From the NCBI GenBank assembly GCA_002428015.1, contig DIZW01000056.1, forward strand, positions 1 through 64,000: 64,000 nt of DNA. The letters run 5' to 3'. Positions 51,847 to 61,117 of this stretch are shown one piece after another. The translations under genes were made by a program, and so were the position numbers. Under the pieces are notes generated by a model that was not told where the DNA came from, made no database searches, and was given only the letters and a program-made list of their open reading frames with translations. Position 1 is the first letter of the stretch, and each line of letters starts with the position of its first letter. Source of the DNA: Oxalobacteraceae bacterium UBA6018 (GTDB lineage Bacteria > Pseudomonadota > Gammaproteobacteria > Burkholderiales > Burkholderiaceae_D).

Positions 51847-54800
51847 TCAGCGCACGCAGGCCACCGCTTTGTCGCCCGCGGGCGGCTCGATCAGCGGCAT
51901 CAGGCTGGGCGCCAGGGTCACCAGCAACTGCACCGGCAAGGCGCTGGTGAAGTCGTAGTTGGCCGACTGCGGCCCGCGCACATAGGCCGTCATGCTGCCG
52001 AAGAAGCGCTCGCCGATGTTGAACACGAAGGTGGCCGAGCGGTTCACGTAGCGCGACTCGATCAGGCGACCGCCCGGACCGTACACATAGAAGCGCTGGT
52101 CGCCGGTGCCGGTCTTGCCGCCCACCGCGATCACCGAGCCGTCGGCCAGCTTGAACGCGGTCTTGACGCGCTTGGCGGTGCCGTCCGACACCACGCCGCG
52201 GATCTCGTTGGCCGTCACGCGCGCCACCTCGGCCGAGATGACGCGTTCCGGCTTGGCGTCCTTACCGTTTTTGACCAGGGTCTCGTAGGGCGTGCTCTTG
52301 GCGAAATGCAGCGAGTCGATGCGCTCGACGGGCTTGCGCAGGCCGCCGTTGATGACAATGCCCATCAGCTCGGCCAGCGCGGCCGGCCGGTCGGCCGAGG
52401 CGCCCAGCACCGTGCCGTAGGACGGCACCAGCGAGTCGAACGGATAGCCCATCTTCTTCCACTGCGCGTGGATCTTGAGGAAGGCTTCGACTTCGAGCAG
52501 GCCGGCGATGCGCTTGTCCTGGGCGTGCTTGCGGTGGGTGTTGAACAGCCATGCGTACACTTCCTGGCGCTGCTTGGTGCTGGCCTCGATCATCTCGGTG
52601 TAGGTGGCTTTCGGATGATCGCGCAGGTAGCCCACCAGCCACAGCTCGAGCGGGTGGATGCTGGCCAGATAGCCGCGGTCGGCCAGCGACATATTGGCCG
52701 GTGAATACTGATCGTACATCTTGGCGCTCTTCTCGTCCGTGACTTCGTTGGACGAATCGAGGTTCGCGTTGAGGAAGGCGCGGAACTGGGCCAAGGTGGC
52801 GTTGGGCGCGATCGTGCGGTGGATGTTGGCCAGCCGGGTCGGGGTCTGGTGGTGCGACTCGAGCAGCGCCTTCTCCGCCTCGTCGGCGCTCATGCCCTTG
52901 TACTTGGTCCAGAAGCGGCCCAGGAACTCGCGTCCTTCGCGGTCGGCGAAGCGCGCCAGGTATTCGGCGCGGCGCGGATCGTCCGAGTCGGCCAGCAGCG
53001 CCGCCGAGGAGCCGGGCTGCTGGAACATGTAATAGCGCACCACGTCGCGCATCATGCGCACGAACACCAGGTTGGTCGAGCTGCGCAGGCCGTCGCGCAG
53101 GGTCAGGATGCGGTGGTCGTCGAGTTTACTGAAGTTGTTGTAGTGCTGCAGCCCGCCGCCGGTGAAGAAGCCTTCGCCGGGATTGCCCGAGTATTTACGC
53201 TCCATGGCCGCGTTGAGCATGTCCGTCAGGCCGCGCTGGTCGGCGTTGGGCAGCGCGATGAAGTAGTCCAGCGCCCAGCGCGAGAGCTGGTCCTTCGGAT
53301 CGACGTTCACCTTGCGCAGCTGGTCCGGCGTCATGCCCGAGTAGCGCTGGTGCAGCTGGTCGAAGATGTCGAGGTAGGTGACCAGGGTGCGCAGCTTGGC
53401 GGTGGAGCCGAGATCGAGCTTGGCGCCGTCGTTGATGTCGAGCGGCTGGTCGTAGTTATCGGTCTGCACGCGCAGGTAGTTGACCTTGTCGCCACGCTCG
53501 AGCAGGGTGAAGCTGTAGACCACGTTGGCCGGGTCGCCGTTGCCGAGCATGCCCTTGCCGGTCAGGCCGGCCGCGGCCGCCTTGTCGGCGTCGCGCAGGT
53601 TGCGCAGCGCCGACGTCACGGCCTGCTGGGCGTTCGAGTCGAGCGTGGTCACCACCGACAGGTCGAGCCGGTCCAGGTTGTACAAGCGCGAGTCGCCCAG
53701 CAGAGCGGCCAGGTGGGCGCGCACGGCGTTGGAGGCCTTGCGCGTGACGAAGGCGTTCGGCTCGGCCGGCAGCACGCCCGACGCGGTCGACGGATGCAGC
53801 TTGACCGACAGCGCCAGGTCGCGCAGCTGCGGGGTGATCACGCCGGCCTGGGCCAGCACGCGCAGGTGCACGTTGGTGAGGTCCTCGAGGTCCTGGGCGC
53901 CGGCGCCCAGGTAGTGCGCGGGGCGGCGCTGGGCGATCATCAGCGAGAGCGCCTGCTTGTACGCGAGGGCCTGGGCGGGCGTGGTGATGGGCCCGGCCAG
54001 CACACGGTTCAGGTCGGCGAAGTCGCGCCCGTACCAGACCCACATGCCGTCGCCGATGCCGTTGACCTCGCCGTAGCCGAGTTTGGCCGAGAGCGGCACC
54101 GTGTTCAGGTAGTCGACCACGATCTGGCGCCGCGCGCGGGTGGTGTCCTCGCCGTACTGGTAGGCGCGCAGGGTGGCCGAAACCATCTGGCGCAGCTTCT
54201 CCGACAGCGAGCTGGTGCGCCCGTCCGGCGAGTGGCGGTATTTCTCGATCTGGGTGGCCAGGGTGCTGCCGCCGGCCGAGCGCTTGTCGCTGCCGCTGAA
54301 GATGTGCAGCGACTTGTCGAACACGGCCTTGCTGAAGCGGTCCCACTCGACCGCCGGATTGCGTTTCGGGTAGGTCGGGTCGAGCAGCTCGCGGTTCTCG
54401 ATGAACAGCAGGCTCTTGACCAGCAGCGGCGGCGCGGTCTCGAAACGCTCGTAGGAACGCTCGGGGTAGCGCACGCTGAACAGCGGCTTGCTGCGGCAGT
54501 CGAGGATGGACAGGCCGGTCTTGGTCTTTTCCTGGTAGGTGGCGAACAGGCCCATGTCGGCCAGCTCGACCATCTTGGGCGAGATGTGCGCCTGCGAATC
54601 GATCACGTAGTCGCGCGTGCCCAGCTTCTTGAGGTAGTCGGGCAGGTTGGCGTAGCCCAGGCGCTCGTCGTAAGGGCTGTCCTTGGGGAAGCGGATCGCG
54701 CTGCTTGGCCCCTTCTCCATGCGGTAGCTGACCTTGTGCGCGATGGCCGCGAAGAAGCGCGCCTGCATCGCCGAGGTGCGCGATTCGTACCAGCCCCAGG

Positions 54801-55071
54801 TGAGCAGCAACACCAGCAGCATGAGCAGGAGCAGCAGCAGCGCGGGCTTGATGCGGCGCTTGCGCGGTGCCGCCGGCACCGGTTCCGGCGCGTCCGGCCC
54901 GCCATCGGGCTCGGGGACGTCGGGCACCAGCGACAGATGCGGTGGATGGGGATGGCTGTGCGCCGGCTCGTCCTGCGCTACCGCGGAACTCATCGAGGCC
55001 GCCCGCGCACGCAGCTTGCGTACTGCGCGGGTCACAATGCGGGGTCGTTTAAAACGACGTGTATCTTCCAT
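51847..55071 (-). CDS. Large bifunctional penicillin-binding protein, GT51 + transpeptidase (1074 aa)
   Basis: A class A-like cell-wall synthase with a cytoplasmic N-terminal tail rich in Pro/His/Glu and one transmembrane segment (about residues 75-95, poly-Leu). The GT51 domain has FIENRELLDP near residue 223, where the family has EDRRFYxHxG, and a GGSTLATQIEK segment. The transpeptidase domain has the triad SxxK (STAK, about 553), SxN (STN, about 663) and KTG (about 985). About 320 residues separate SxN from KTG, far more than in PBP1a/1b, so there is a large insertion. Glycosyltransferase activity could be altered because HxG after the catalytic Glu is missing. It is convergent with the GH115 gene and preceded by a 324-base gap. 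Confidence 0.85.
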   Translation of the reverse strand: MEDTRRFKRPRIVTRAVRKLRARAASMSSAVAQDEPAHSHPHPPHLSLVPDVPEPDGGPDAPEPVPAAPRKRRIKPALLLLLLMLLVLLLTWGWYESRTSAMQARFFAAIAHKVSYRMEKGPSSAIRFPKDSPYDERLGYANLPDYLKKLGTRDYVIDSQAHISPKMVELADMGLFATYQEKTKTGLSILDCRSKPLFSVRYPERSYERFETAPPLLVKSLLFIENRELLDPTYPKRNPAVEWDRFSKAVFDKSLHIFSGSDKRSAGGSTLATQIEKYRHSPDGRTSSLSEKLRQMVSATLRAYQYGEDTTRARRQIVVDYLNTVPLSAKLGYGEVNGIGDGMWVWYGRDFADLNRVLAGPITTPAQALAYKQALSLMIAQRRPAHYLGAGAQDLEDLTNVHLRVLAQAGVITPQLRDLALSVKLHPSTASGVLPAEPNAFVTRKASNAVRAHLAALLGDSRLYNLDRLDLSVVTTLDSNAQQAVTSALRNLRDADKAAAAGLTGKGMLGNGDPANVVYSFTLLERGDKVNYLRVQTDNYDQPLDINDGAKLDLGSTAKLRTLVTYLDIFDQLHQRYSGMTPDQLRKVNVDPKDQLSRWALDYFIALPNADQRGLTDMLNAAMERKYSGNPGEGFFTGGGLQHYNNFSKLDDHRILTLRDGLRSSTNLVFVRMMRDVVRYYMFQQPGSSAALLADSDDPRRAEYLARFADREGREFLGRFWTKYKGMSADEAEKALLESHHQTPTRLANIHRTIAPNATLAQFRAFLNANLDSSNEVTDEKSAKMYDQYSPANMSLADRGYLASIHPLELWLVGYLRDHPKATYTEMIEASTKQRQEVYAWLFNTHRKHAQDKRIAGLLEVEAFLKIHAQWKKMGYPFDSLVPSYGTVLGASADRPAALAELMGIVINGGLRKPVERIDSLHFAKSTPYETLVKNGKDAKPERVISAEVARVTANEIRGVVSDGTAKRVKTAFKLADGSVIAVGGKTGTGDQRFYVYGPGGRLIESRYVNRSATFVFNIGERFFGSMTAYVRGPQSANYDFTSALPVQLLVTLAPSLMPLIEPPAGDKAVACVR

Positions 55072-55395
55072 GATGGCTCAACCGGTCTGAATCAATCGTA
55101 ACTGCAATCACTGCCTCAACCTTCGCCATCGGTGCTACGGGTATCCGAGTGATCGTGATCTATCGTATATCAAAAAAATTAATCGTATCGGCACGGGTAT
55201 CTCACTCCGGATTTCCATGCTCTCATGAGTACCATTGCACCACATCGGACCCGCGTTCACGTTGCCGTGTTCAAGAAAAATTGATCGCGCGCTTCGTTTT
55301 TCGCAAAAAAACAACGGCAGATTTCACGCCACAAAATTGCCGTGGCGAATCGCACAACAGGTGATGCCGATTGGGCAAGCGCGCTGGCGCGGCGC
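55072..55395. other. Intergenic region without a gene
   Basis: The 324 bases between the penicillin-binding protein start and the stop of the CinA-like gene are AT-richer than the flanks. They include TATCGTATATC and A-rich runs near 55170 and 55300. They presumably carry the promoter of the penicillin-binding protein on the minus strand. No ORF with a ribosome-binding site and no clear terminator was seen. Confidence 0.5.
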
Positions 55396-56181
55396 TCAGG
55401 ACGGAGCGTATTCCGCGCCCAGACGATCGAGCTCGGCGCACATGCGCTCGAAGGCGGCGCGCGCCTGCGCCGGCTCGCCTTTCACGCCCAGCTCGATATG
55501 GCGGCGCGTGGCCGCGTCGCCCACGCTGGGCAGGCTGAACACCTTCACCAGCGGATACTGCGCCTCCAGCGCCTCCATCAGCGGCGTCAGGGCCGACTCG
55601 GCCTGGCCGTACACCAGCACCGCGTGCTCGCTGCGCGCTTCGCGGTTGAACAGCTCGGCGTAGCAGTTGTCGAGCACCCAGGCGATCATCGGCCAGGCCA
55701 TCACGGGAAAGCCCGGCACGAAATGGTGGGTGCCGACGGTGAAGCCGGCGATCTTGTTGTAGGGGTTAGGAATCAGGCTGGCGCCCTCCGGGAACTCGGC
55801 CATCTTGAGGCGGTGCTGGTTCTCCGCTGAGTCCAGGTCGGCGCTGGTGCCGGCCTCCTGCGCCATCTCGACGATGCGCTCCTGGATGTTGCGCTTGCCC
55901 TCGGGATGCAGCACCAGCGCCCGGCCGAGCGCGCGCGCGGCGCAGGCGCGCGTGTGGTCGTCCGGCGTGGCGCCGATGCCGCCGCAGGAAAACACGATGT
56001 CGCCTGAGGCCATGGTGCGCACCAGGGTGGCGCTGATGCGTTCCGGATCGTCGCCCACATATTCGGCCCAGGCCAGTTGCAGGCCCCGTTCGGCGAGCAG
56101 CTCGACCACCTTGGGGAAATGCTGGTCGCGCCGTTTTCCCGAGAGGATTTCGTCGCCGATGATGATCAAGCCAATGGCCAT
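55396..56181 (-). CDS. CinA N-domain-like (molybdopterin-binding fold) protein (261 aa)
   Basis: The fold is that of MoaB/MogA and the N-terminal half of CinA: IGLIIIGDEILSGKRRDQH, VFSCGGIGATPDDHTR and PNPYNKIAGF with THHFVPGFPVMAWPM. There is no CinA C-terminal amidase domain, so it is the short stand-alone form common in proteobacteria. Related full-length CinA enzymes act on NMN or ADP-ribose; for the short form the substrate is not certain. It follows the EI24 gene by 72 bases on the same strand, making a probable two-gene operon. Confidence 0.88.
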   Translation of the reverse strand: MAIGLIIIGDEILSGKRRDQHFPKVVELLAERGLQLAWAEYVGDDPERISATLVRTMASGDIVFSCGGIGATPDDHTRACAARALGRALVLHPEGKRNIQERIVEMAQEAGTSADLDSAENQHRLKMAEFPEGASLIPNPYNKIAGFTVGTHHFVPGFPVMAWPMIAWVLDNCYAELFNREARSEHAVLVYGQAESALTPLMEALEAQYPLVKVFSLPSVGDAATRRHIELGVKGEPAQARAAFERMCAELDRLGAEYAPS

Positions 56182-56253
56182 AAAAAAGCGTCCTTGTTGT
56201 TGGTGGTGTCCGTCGGTGCCGGCCGACTGCGCCGGAGCTAGGCGTGCTCGATG

Positions 56254-57102
56254 CTAGTTTGCCACGAAACCGGCGCCCCCATCGGCGGCGGCCCCGGCGC
56301 GCAGGTCTGCCAGCGCCTGCAGGCAGTAGTACTGGAACCATAGTCCCGTGAAAATGAAGATCATCAAGTACAGCCAGATCGACAGCGCCGCCAGGAACGG
56401 AAACAGCACCACCGACAGCACCGTGCCGCCCACCCACACGATGCCGGGCAAGGCACCCAGCGCGCCCGAGACCATGCCGATGGCCAGCAGCGGCAGGCGG
56501 CGCGAACGGGTGATGGCCGCGCGCTCGTCGGCGCTGGCGTGCTCGGCCAGCGCGTCGTATGTCATCACGCGCGCGCTCAGCCAGCCCCACAGCGCCATCT
56601 GCACCAGCAGCGCCAGCGGCGCGAGCGCGTACAGCGGCAGGGTGACCACCCAGGCCAGCAGGAACACCGCGAAGGCGCCCAGGCTGGTGACCAGACTCCC
56701 AGCCAGGCTGCCGCCGCACTTTTTCTCCAGCGAGGGGAACTGGCGCAGCGCCACATGGCGCACGATGACCGGCATCGCGGCCACGCCCATGAACAGCAAG
56801 GTGGTGACGATCATCAGCGGCAGCAGCAACAGCATCGCGATCAGCGGCACCACCACGGTCTTGAGCACGCCCAGGCCGATGGCGCCGAGCAGGCCGCCGC
56901 TGAGGCGGTACATGTCGTGCTCGGCGAACAGCGTCTGCAGCGCGTCGAGCAGCGGCTGGAAGCCCAGGTACAGCAGGCTGCCCCACAAGGCCAGCGAGAG
57001 CAGGAAAGGGACGATCGACAGCAGCAGCATCTTGCCGTTGAACTGGGAGCGCAGCGCGCGCCCGTAAGCGATGACGACCGCGCGGGCCGGGTTCTCTTTC
57101 AT
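56254..57102 (-). CDS. EI24/CysZ-like integral membrane protein (282 aa)
   Basis: A polytopic inner-membrane protein with about six hydrophobic segments and the EI24-type segment FVLSLALWG-like PFLLSLALWGSLLYLGF near residue 32, plus a conserved LPLYALAPLALLVQMALWGW stretch. CysZ, a member of the family, imports sulfate, but the EI24 group is wider and no sulfur gene adjoins it here apart from the distant rhodanese. Function therefore remains open. It precedes the CinA-like gene and is divergent from the FKBP gene with 128 bases between starts. Confidence 0.85.
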   Translation of the reverse strand: MKENPARAVVIAYGRALRSQFNGKMLLLSIVPFLLSLALWGSLLYLGFQPLLDALQTLFAEHDMYRLSGGLLGAIGLGVLKTVVVPLIAMLLLLPLMIVTTLLFMGVAAMPVIVRHVALRQFPSLEKKCGGSLAGSLVTSLGAFAVFLLAWVVTLPLYALAPLALLVQMALWGWLSARVMTYDALAEHASADERAAITRSRRLPLLAIGMVSGALGALPGIVWVGGTVLSVVLFPFLAALSIWLYLMIFIFTGLWFQYYCLQALADLRAGAAADGGAGFVAN

Positions 57103-57230
57103 GGTGCGATCCGGGAGTCAGTGATGGCGCCAGTGTAGCCCAGCGGCGCGGCGCGCATCGATAGCGCTTTGCCACGCCATGGTCTACAATCGATTCTTCC
57201 GTATCATTTAACAAAGACCAAGGAACAACA

Positions 57231-57587
57231 ATGTCCACGATCACTACCGAATCCGGCCTGCAATACGAAGACACCAGCGTCGGCGAAGGCGCCGAAGCGA
57301 AGGCCGGCCAGCACGTCACCGTGCACTACACCGGCTGGCTGCGCAACGACGACGGCACCCAGGGCGCCAAGTTCGACTCGAGCAAGGACCGCAACGATCC
57401 CTTCCAGTTCTCGCTGGGCGCCGGCCAGGTCATCCGCGGCTGGGACGAAGGCGTGCAGGGCATGAAGGTCGGTGGCAGCCGCCGCCTGACCATTCCGGCC
57501 AGCCTGGGCTACGGTGCCCGCGGCGCCGGCGGCGTGATCCCGCCCAACGCGACCCTCATTTTCGACGTCGACCTGCTGGCCGTCTAA
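57231..57587 (+). CDS. FKBP-type peptidyl-prolyl isomerase (118 aa)
   Basis: A single FKBP domain that catalyses cis-trans isomerisation before proline. Key segments are VTVHYTGWL, KFDSSKDRNDPFQF, the VIRGWDEGVQGMKVGG core, and YGARGAGGVIPPNATLIFDVDLL. There is no signal peptide, insert-in-flap domain or trigger-factor part; it is the minimal cytoplasmic form. The acyl-CoA-binding protein gene follows 22 bases on, suggesting co-transcription. Confidence 0.96.
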   Translation: MSTITTESGLQYEDTSVGEGAEAKAGQHVTVHYTGWLRNDDGTQGAKFDSSKDRNDPFQFSLGAGQVIRGWDEGVQGMKVGGSRRLTIPASLGYGARGAGGVIPPNATLIFDVDLLAV

Positions 57588-57609
57588 GCCACGCGTCCCA
57601 GTATCCGCG

Positions 57610-57864
57610 ATGAGCTTGCAGGAGCAATTTACCCAGGCCCAGGCCGATTCCAAGAATCTGCCTGAACGTCCCGACAACTTGACCTTGCTGCAGATATACG
57701 CCCTGTACAAGCAGGCCACCAGCGGCGACGCGGGCGGCGAGCGGCCCGGCTTCACCGACATGGTCGGGCGCGCCAAGTTCGACGCCTGGGCCGCGCTCAA
57801 GGGCACCTCGCCCGAGGACGCGATGCGCCAGTACATCGACCTGGTCGCGGACCTGAAGGACTGA
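57610..57864 (+). CDS. Acyl-CoA-binding protein (84 aa)
   Basis: A small four-helix protein of the ACBP family that holds long-chain acyl-CoA. Family residues are seen in LLQIYALYKQAT (the LxLYxLYKQA pattern), GRAKFDAWAALKG and the DAMRQYIDLV end. Length equals the eukaryotic ACBP domain. It lies just after the FKBP gene and converges on the PHA-system gene, so a role in lipid or PHA acyl-CoA handling is possible. Confidence 0.95.
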   Translation: MSLQEQFTQAQADSKNLPERPDNLTLLQIYALYKQATSGDAGGERPGFTDMVGRAKFDAWAALKGTSPEDAMRQYIDLVADLKD

Positions 57865-57877
57865 GGCCGGCGCGCTT

Positions 57878-58159
57878 TCAGGCGGCGCCGAACACCTTCT
57901 TCATTTTCTCGGCCACCTTCGCCTCGATCGCCGCGGCGAAGGCGCTCATCGGAAAACCCAGCGTGATCGACATCTCGGCCTGGCGCGGCTGCAGGTTCAG
58001 CGCGCCGTCGATGCCGCTGCGCTCGAAACGCAGCACGTCGCCGTCCCAACGGCAGGCCAGGCCGAACTCGCCGGCGATCTTGTCGGCCACCTGCTGGGCC
58101 GCGGCGCGGGCCATGGCGGGGCTTAATGTATGTTCCTGCACGATGCTGATGGCGGTCAT
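57878..58159 (-). CDS. Polyhydroxyalkanoic acid system family protein (93 aa)
   Basis: A small protein like those annotated as the PHA-system (granule-linked regulator, PHA_gran_rgn) family. It has an N-terminal helix (HTLSPAMARAAAQQVADKIAGEFGL) and a beta-rich part (CRWDGDVLRFER... QAEMSITLGFPM). The ATG at 58159 is preferred, with AGGAGCC upstream. The stop is 13 bases from the convergent acyl-CoA-binding gene. A PHA depolymerase is at the right edge of the window. Molecular function is not established. Confidence 0.8.
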   Translation of the reverse strand: MTAISIVQEHTLSPAMARAAAQQVADKIAGEFGLACRWDGDVLRFERSGIDGALNLQPRQAEMSITLGFPMSAFAAAIEAKVAEKMKKVFGAA

Positions 58160-58278
58160 GGGGCTCCTTTCGACGAAGGCGGCATGATAGCGCACCTGCG
58201 CCCGAGCTTGCTAGAACCCAGCGCGGCCGCCGCTTCCGACCTGTCTATAATGCAAGCACATCAACCCGCCGCCCCGCC

Positions 58279-59523
58279 ATGACCGACATCCAGCTGATCG
58301 CCGCCGTCCTGTTCGGCCTCGCCCTCGCCCACACCTTCGCCACCAAGACCTTCGAACGCCTGGCCGAGCGCTATCCGCGCCATGCCGGCCTGTTCCACTT
58401 CTTCGGCGAAGTCGAGGTCGTGTTCGGCCTGTGGGCCCTGGTCCTGATGCTGGCCATGGCCGCCGTCAATGGCGGCCACAGCGCGATCGCCTACGCCGAG
58501 TCGCGCACCTTCGCCGAGCCGCTGTTCGTGTTCGTGATCATGGTGGTGGCGGCCTCCAAGCCGGTGCTCGAAACGATACGCGCGGCCATCGCGCTGCTGG
58601 CCCGCCTGGCCCCGCTGCGCACGTCCCTCGTGCGCGCCTGGCTGTGCCTGGCGCTGGTGCCACTGACCGGCTCGCTCATCACCGAGCCGGCCGCCATGAC
58701 CCTGGCCGCGCTCATGCTCGCGCCCACGGTGTTCCGCAAGGCCATGCCGGAGTGGCTCAAGTACGGCGCCCTCGGCGTGCTGTTCGTGAACGTGTCCATC
58801 GGCGGCACCCTGACCTCGTTCGCCGCGCCGCCGGTGCTGATGGTGGCCACTACCTGGCAGTGGGACAGCGCCTTCATGGCCAGCACCTTCGGCTGGCGCG
58901 CCGCGCTGGCGGTGGTGGTCAACGCCAGCGTCATCACCTTCATGCTGCGCAAGCACATCGACGACGCCGACGGGACCGATGCCGGCCACACGCCGATGCC
59001 GCCGCTGGTGGCCGCGATCCACCTGCTGTTCCTGGGCGCGGTGGTGGCTTTCGCCCACCATCCGGTCATCTTCATGGGCCTGTTCATGTTCTTCCTCGGC
59101 TTCACCCAAGCCTACGAGCAATACCAGAACCCGCTGATCCTGCGCGAGGGCTTGCTGGTCGGCTTCTTCCTGGCGGGGCTGGTGATGCTGGGCGGCATGC
59201 AGCAATGGTGGCTGCAGCCCATCGTCTCGCGCCTGGAACCGACCGCCCTGTTCTTCGGCGCGGTCGGGCTGACCGCCATCACCGACAACGCCGCCCTCAC
59301 CTACCTCGGCTCGCTGATCGTCGGCCTGGCCGCGCACGCCAAGTACATGCTGCTGGCCGGGGCCGTGGCCGGCGGCGGCCTGACCATCATCGCCAACGCG
59401 CCCAACCCGGCCGGCGCGGCCCTGCTGCGCGACGGCTTCGAGGACGAATCGATCGGCGTGGCCGGCCTGCTGGCCGGCGCCCTCGGACCCACCCTGGTGG
59501 CGATGCTGGCGTTCCTGATGTAG
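58279..59523 (+). CDS. Putative Na+/H+ antiporter family membrane protein (414 aa)
   Basis: An inner-membrane protein with roughly ten hydrophobic segments, belonging to the Na_H_antiport_3-like family as I recognise it. Conserved features are GSLITEPAAMTLAALMLAP, VNVSIGGTLTSFAAPPVLMV and a mirrored LTAITDNAALTYLGS near the C-terminal half. The repeated helix-break motifs are the style of ion-translocating inverted repeats. The substrate ion is inferred. It is divergent from the PHA-system gene. Confidence 0.88.
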   Translation: MTDIQLIAAVLFGLALAHTFATKTFERLAERYPRHAGLFHFFGEVEVVFGLWALVLMLAMAAVNGGHSAIAYAESRTFAEPLFVFVIMVVAASKPVLETIRAAIALLARLAPLRTSLVRAWLCLALVPLTGSLITEPAAMTLAALMLAPTVFRKAMPEWLKYGALGVLFVNVSIGGTLTSFAAPPVLMVATTWQWDSAFMASTFGWRAALAVVVNASVITFMLRKHIDDADGTDAGHTPMPPLVAAIHLLFLGAVVAFAHHPVIFMGLFMFFLGFTQAYEQYQNPLILREGLLVGFFLAGLVMLGGMQQWWLQPIVSRLEPTALFFGAVGLTAITDNAALTYLGSLIVGLAAHAKYMLLAGAVAGGGLTIIANAPNPAGAALLRDGFEDESIGVAGLLAGALGPTLVAMLAFLM

Positions 59524-59662
59524 CGCACGGACGCGTCCGGTCGGGCCCGTGGTTCGGCCTGTCGTTCGTGCGCTTGACGGACCTCAAGCGGCACGAGGCC
59601 CGCTCGCGCGACTATTTCTGGCAGAGCCTACAGGATTGGCCTTCAGCGCGGAGAACCCCACC

Positions 59663-61117
59663 ATGGAACACACCGTCAGCCTGCCGGTCGCCGAGGTATT
59701 GCCGGAGCGCGCACTACCGCCAGTGAGCTTCATCCCCACCCCCAGCGCACCCTACCGCCAGCACCGCAAGGCTTCCCAGCTGGTGTTCGAGCCGGGCCGG
59801 CCGCGCTCGGCGCTGGACGCCGAACCGGTGCCGCCCACCTACGCCAACGGCACCCGCGTGCTGATGTGGAAGCAGGACCCGTCCGTGGGCGAGATCGGCG
59901 CGCGCAAGGCCTTCCTGCCCGGCATTGTGCTCGACGGCCCGCGCGACGCCCGCATCGTGTTCGGCCAGCCGGGCATCAGCCCGGTGCCGCCGAACGCCTT
60001 CGGCGACTTCGTCACCATGCCCGACACGCCCCAGTTCGACGCCGTCCACACCTTCGCCGTGGTGCGCCAGACGCTCACCATGTACCAGCGCGCCCTGGCC
60101 GGCGGCGACAGCGGCACCCCGCTGCCGTGGCAATGGAACAGCAGCGTCGACACCACGCCGATCGAGGTGTTCCCCTACGGCCTGCCCAACATCATGAACG
60201 CGTTCTACAGCCGCTCGCAATGCTGCCTCAAGTTCGGCGACTTCATCCCGACCGGCCAGAACGAACGCGTGTACACCTGCCGCTCGTTCGACATCGTCTC
60301 CCACGAGACCGGCCACGCCGTGCTCGACGGCCTCAAGCCGGACTGGCTGCTGGCCGACAATCCGCCCCAGACGGGCGGGCTGCACGAATCGTTCGGCGAC
60401 CTGACCGCCATCTTCCTGTCGCTGTCGCAGCTGGACCAGTGCGAGGCAATCGTGGCCCAGACCAAGGCCAACCTGCACGACAAGACCTTCCTGGCCGACA
60501 TCGCCGAGCAGTTCGGTCTGGCGCTGGGGCGCTCCAACGGCCTGCGCAACGCCGACAACGACATCACCCTGTCGCAGGCCGGCACCGAGGTGCACGCGCT
60601 GTCCCAGGTGTTCACCGGCGCCATCTACGACATCCTGGCCGACCTGTTCGCGCTCGAACGCGACCCGGCCGTGCGCGACGACGCGGCCGTGCTGCACGAG
60701 ATGGGCGGCTACCTGCGCGGCCTGCTGCTGCGCGCCCTGATCGCCTCGCCCGAGCACGCGCCCGGCTACGCCGACGTGGTCAACCACATGCTGCGCCTGG
60801 TGACCGAGGACGCCAGGCCGGTGCAGTACCGCAACGCCATCCGTAACCGCTTCACGGTGCGCGAAGTGGTGCTCTCGCCCGTGCCGCTGGACCAGGACCA
60901 CGTGGCCGGGGTCGGGCTGGAGGCGGCCGTGCGCGACGCCCCCGGCGCCGTGCAGGACCGGCGCGCCTGCTGCGGCACCATGAACCTGGCCGAGTATTTC
61001 GCGCTCGACCACTTCATCGACGACGAACTGCAGGCGCTGGCGCAGTGGTGCGCCGCGCACGGGCGCAGCGGCGCGCCGCCGGCCCTGCCGTCCGATGGCA
61101 GTCCGCCGCCGGCATGA
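59663..61117 (+). CDS. M4/protealysin-like zinc metallopeptidase without signal peptide (484 aa)
   Basis: A gluzincin: HETGH at residues 214-218 supplies two zinc ligands and the catalytic Glu215. GGLHESFGD with E242 matches the third ligand helix of M4 peptidases (INEAISD in thermolysin), though the spacing is a few residues longer. There is no signal peptide and no long classical propeptide, as in protealysin-type enzymes of Serratia. CCL and YTC near 188 and 206, and RACC near 434, are unusual cysteine-rich spots. The ATG at 59663 has GGAG 9 bases upstream. Its stop overlaps the start of an emfourin-like inhibitor gene (ATGA), the known arrangement for protealysin-like proteases. Confidence 0.85.
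   Translation: MEHTVSLPVAEVLPERALPPVSFIPTPSAPYRQHRKASQLVFEPGRPRSALDAEPVPPTYANGTRVLMWKQDPSVGEIGARKAFLPGIVLDGPRDARIVFGQPGISPVPPNAFGDFVTMPDTPQFDAVHTFAVVRQTLTMYQRALAGGDSGTPLPWQWNSSVDTTPIEVFPYGLPNIMNAFYSRSQCCLKFGDFIPTGQNERVYTCRSFDIVSHETGHAVLDGLKPDWLLADNPPQTGGLHESFGDLTAIFLSLSQLDQCEAIVAQTKANLHDKTFLADIAEQFGLALGRSNGLRNADNDITLSQAGTEVHALSQVFTGAIYDILADLFALERDPAVRDDAAVLHEMGGYLRGLLLRALIASPEHAPGYADVVNHMLRLVTEDARPVQYRNAIRNRFTVREVVLSPVPLDQDHVAGVGLEAAVRDAPGAVQDRRACCGTMNLAEYFALDHFIDDELQALAQWCAAHGRSGAPPALPSDGSPPPA

Noticed and set aside
55149..55364. Small plus-strand ORF in the gap before the penicillin-binding protein gene.
   Set aside because: No ribosome-binding site, no recognisable features, and it lies where the divergent promoter should be.
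57204..58049. Minus-strand ORF opposite the FKBP and acyl-CoA-binding genes.
   Set aside because: Composition is that of an antisense shadow and both plus-strand genes are certain families.
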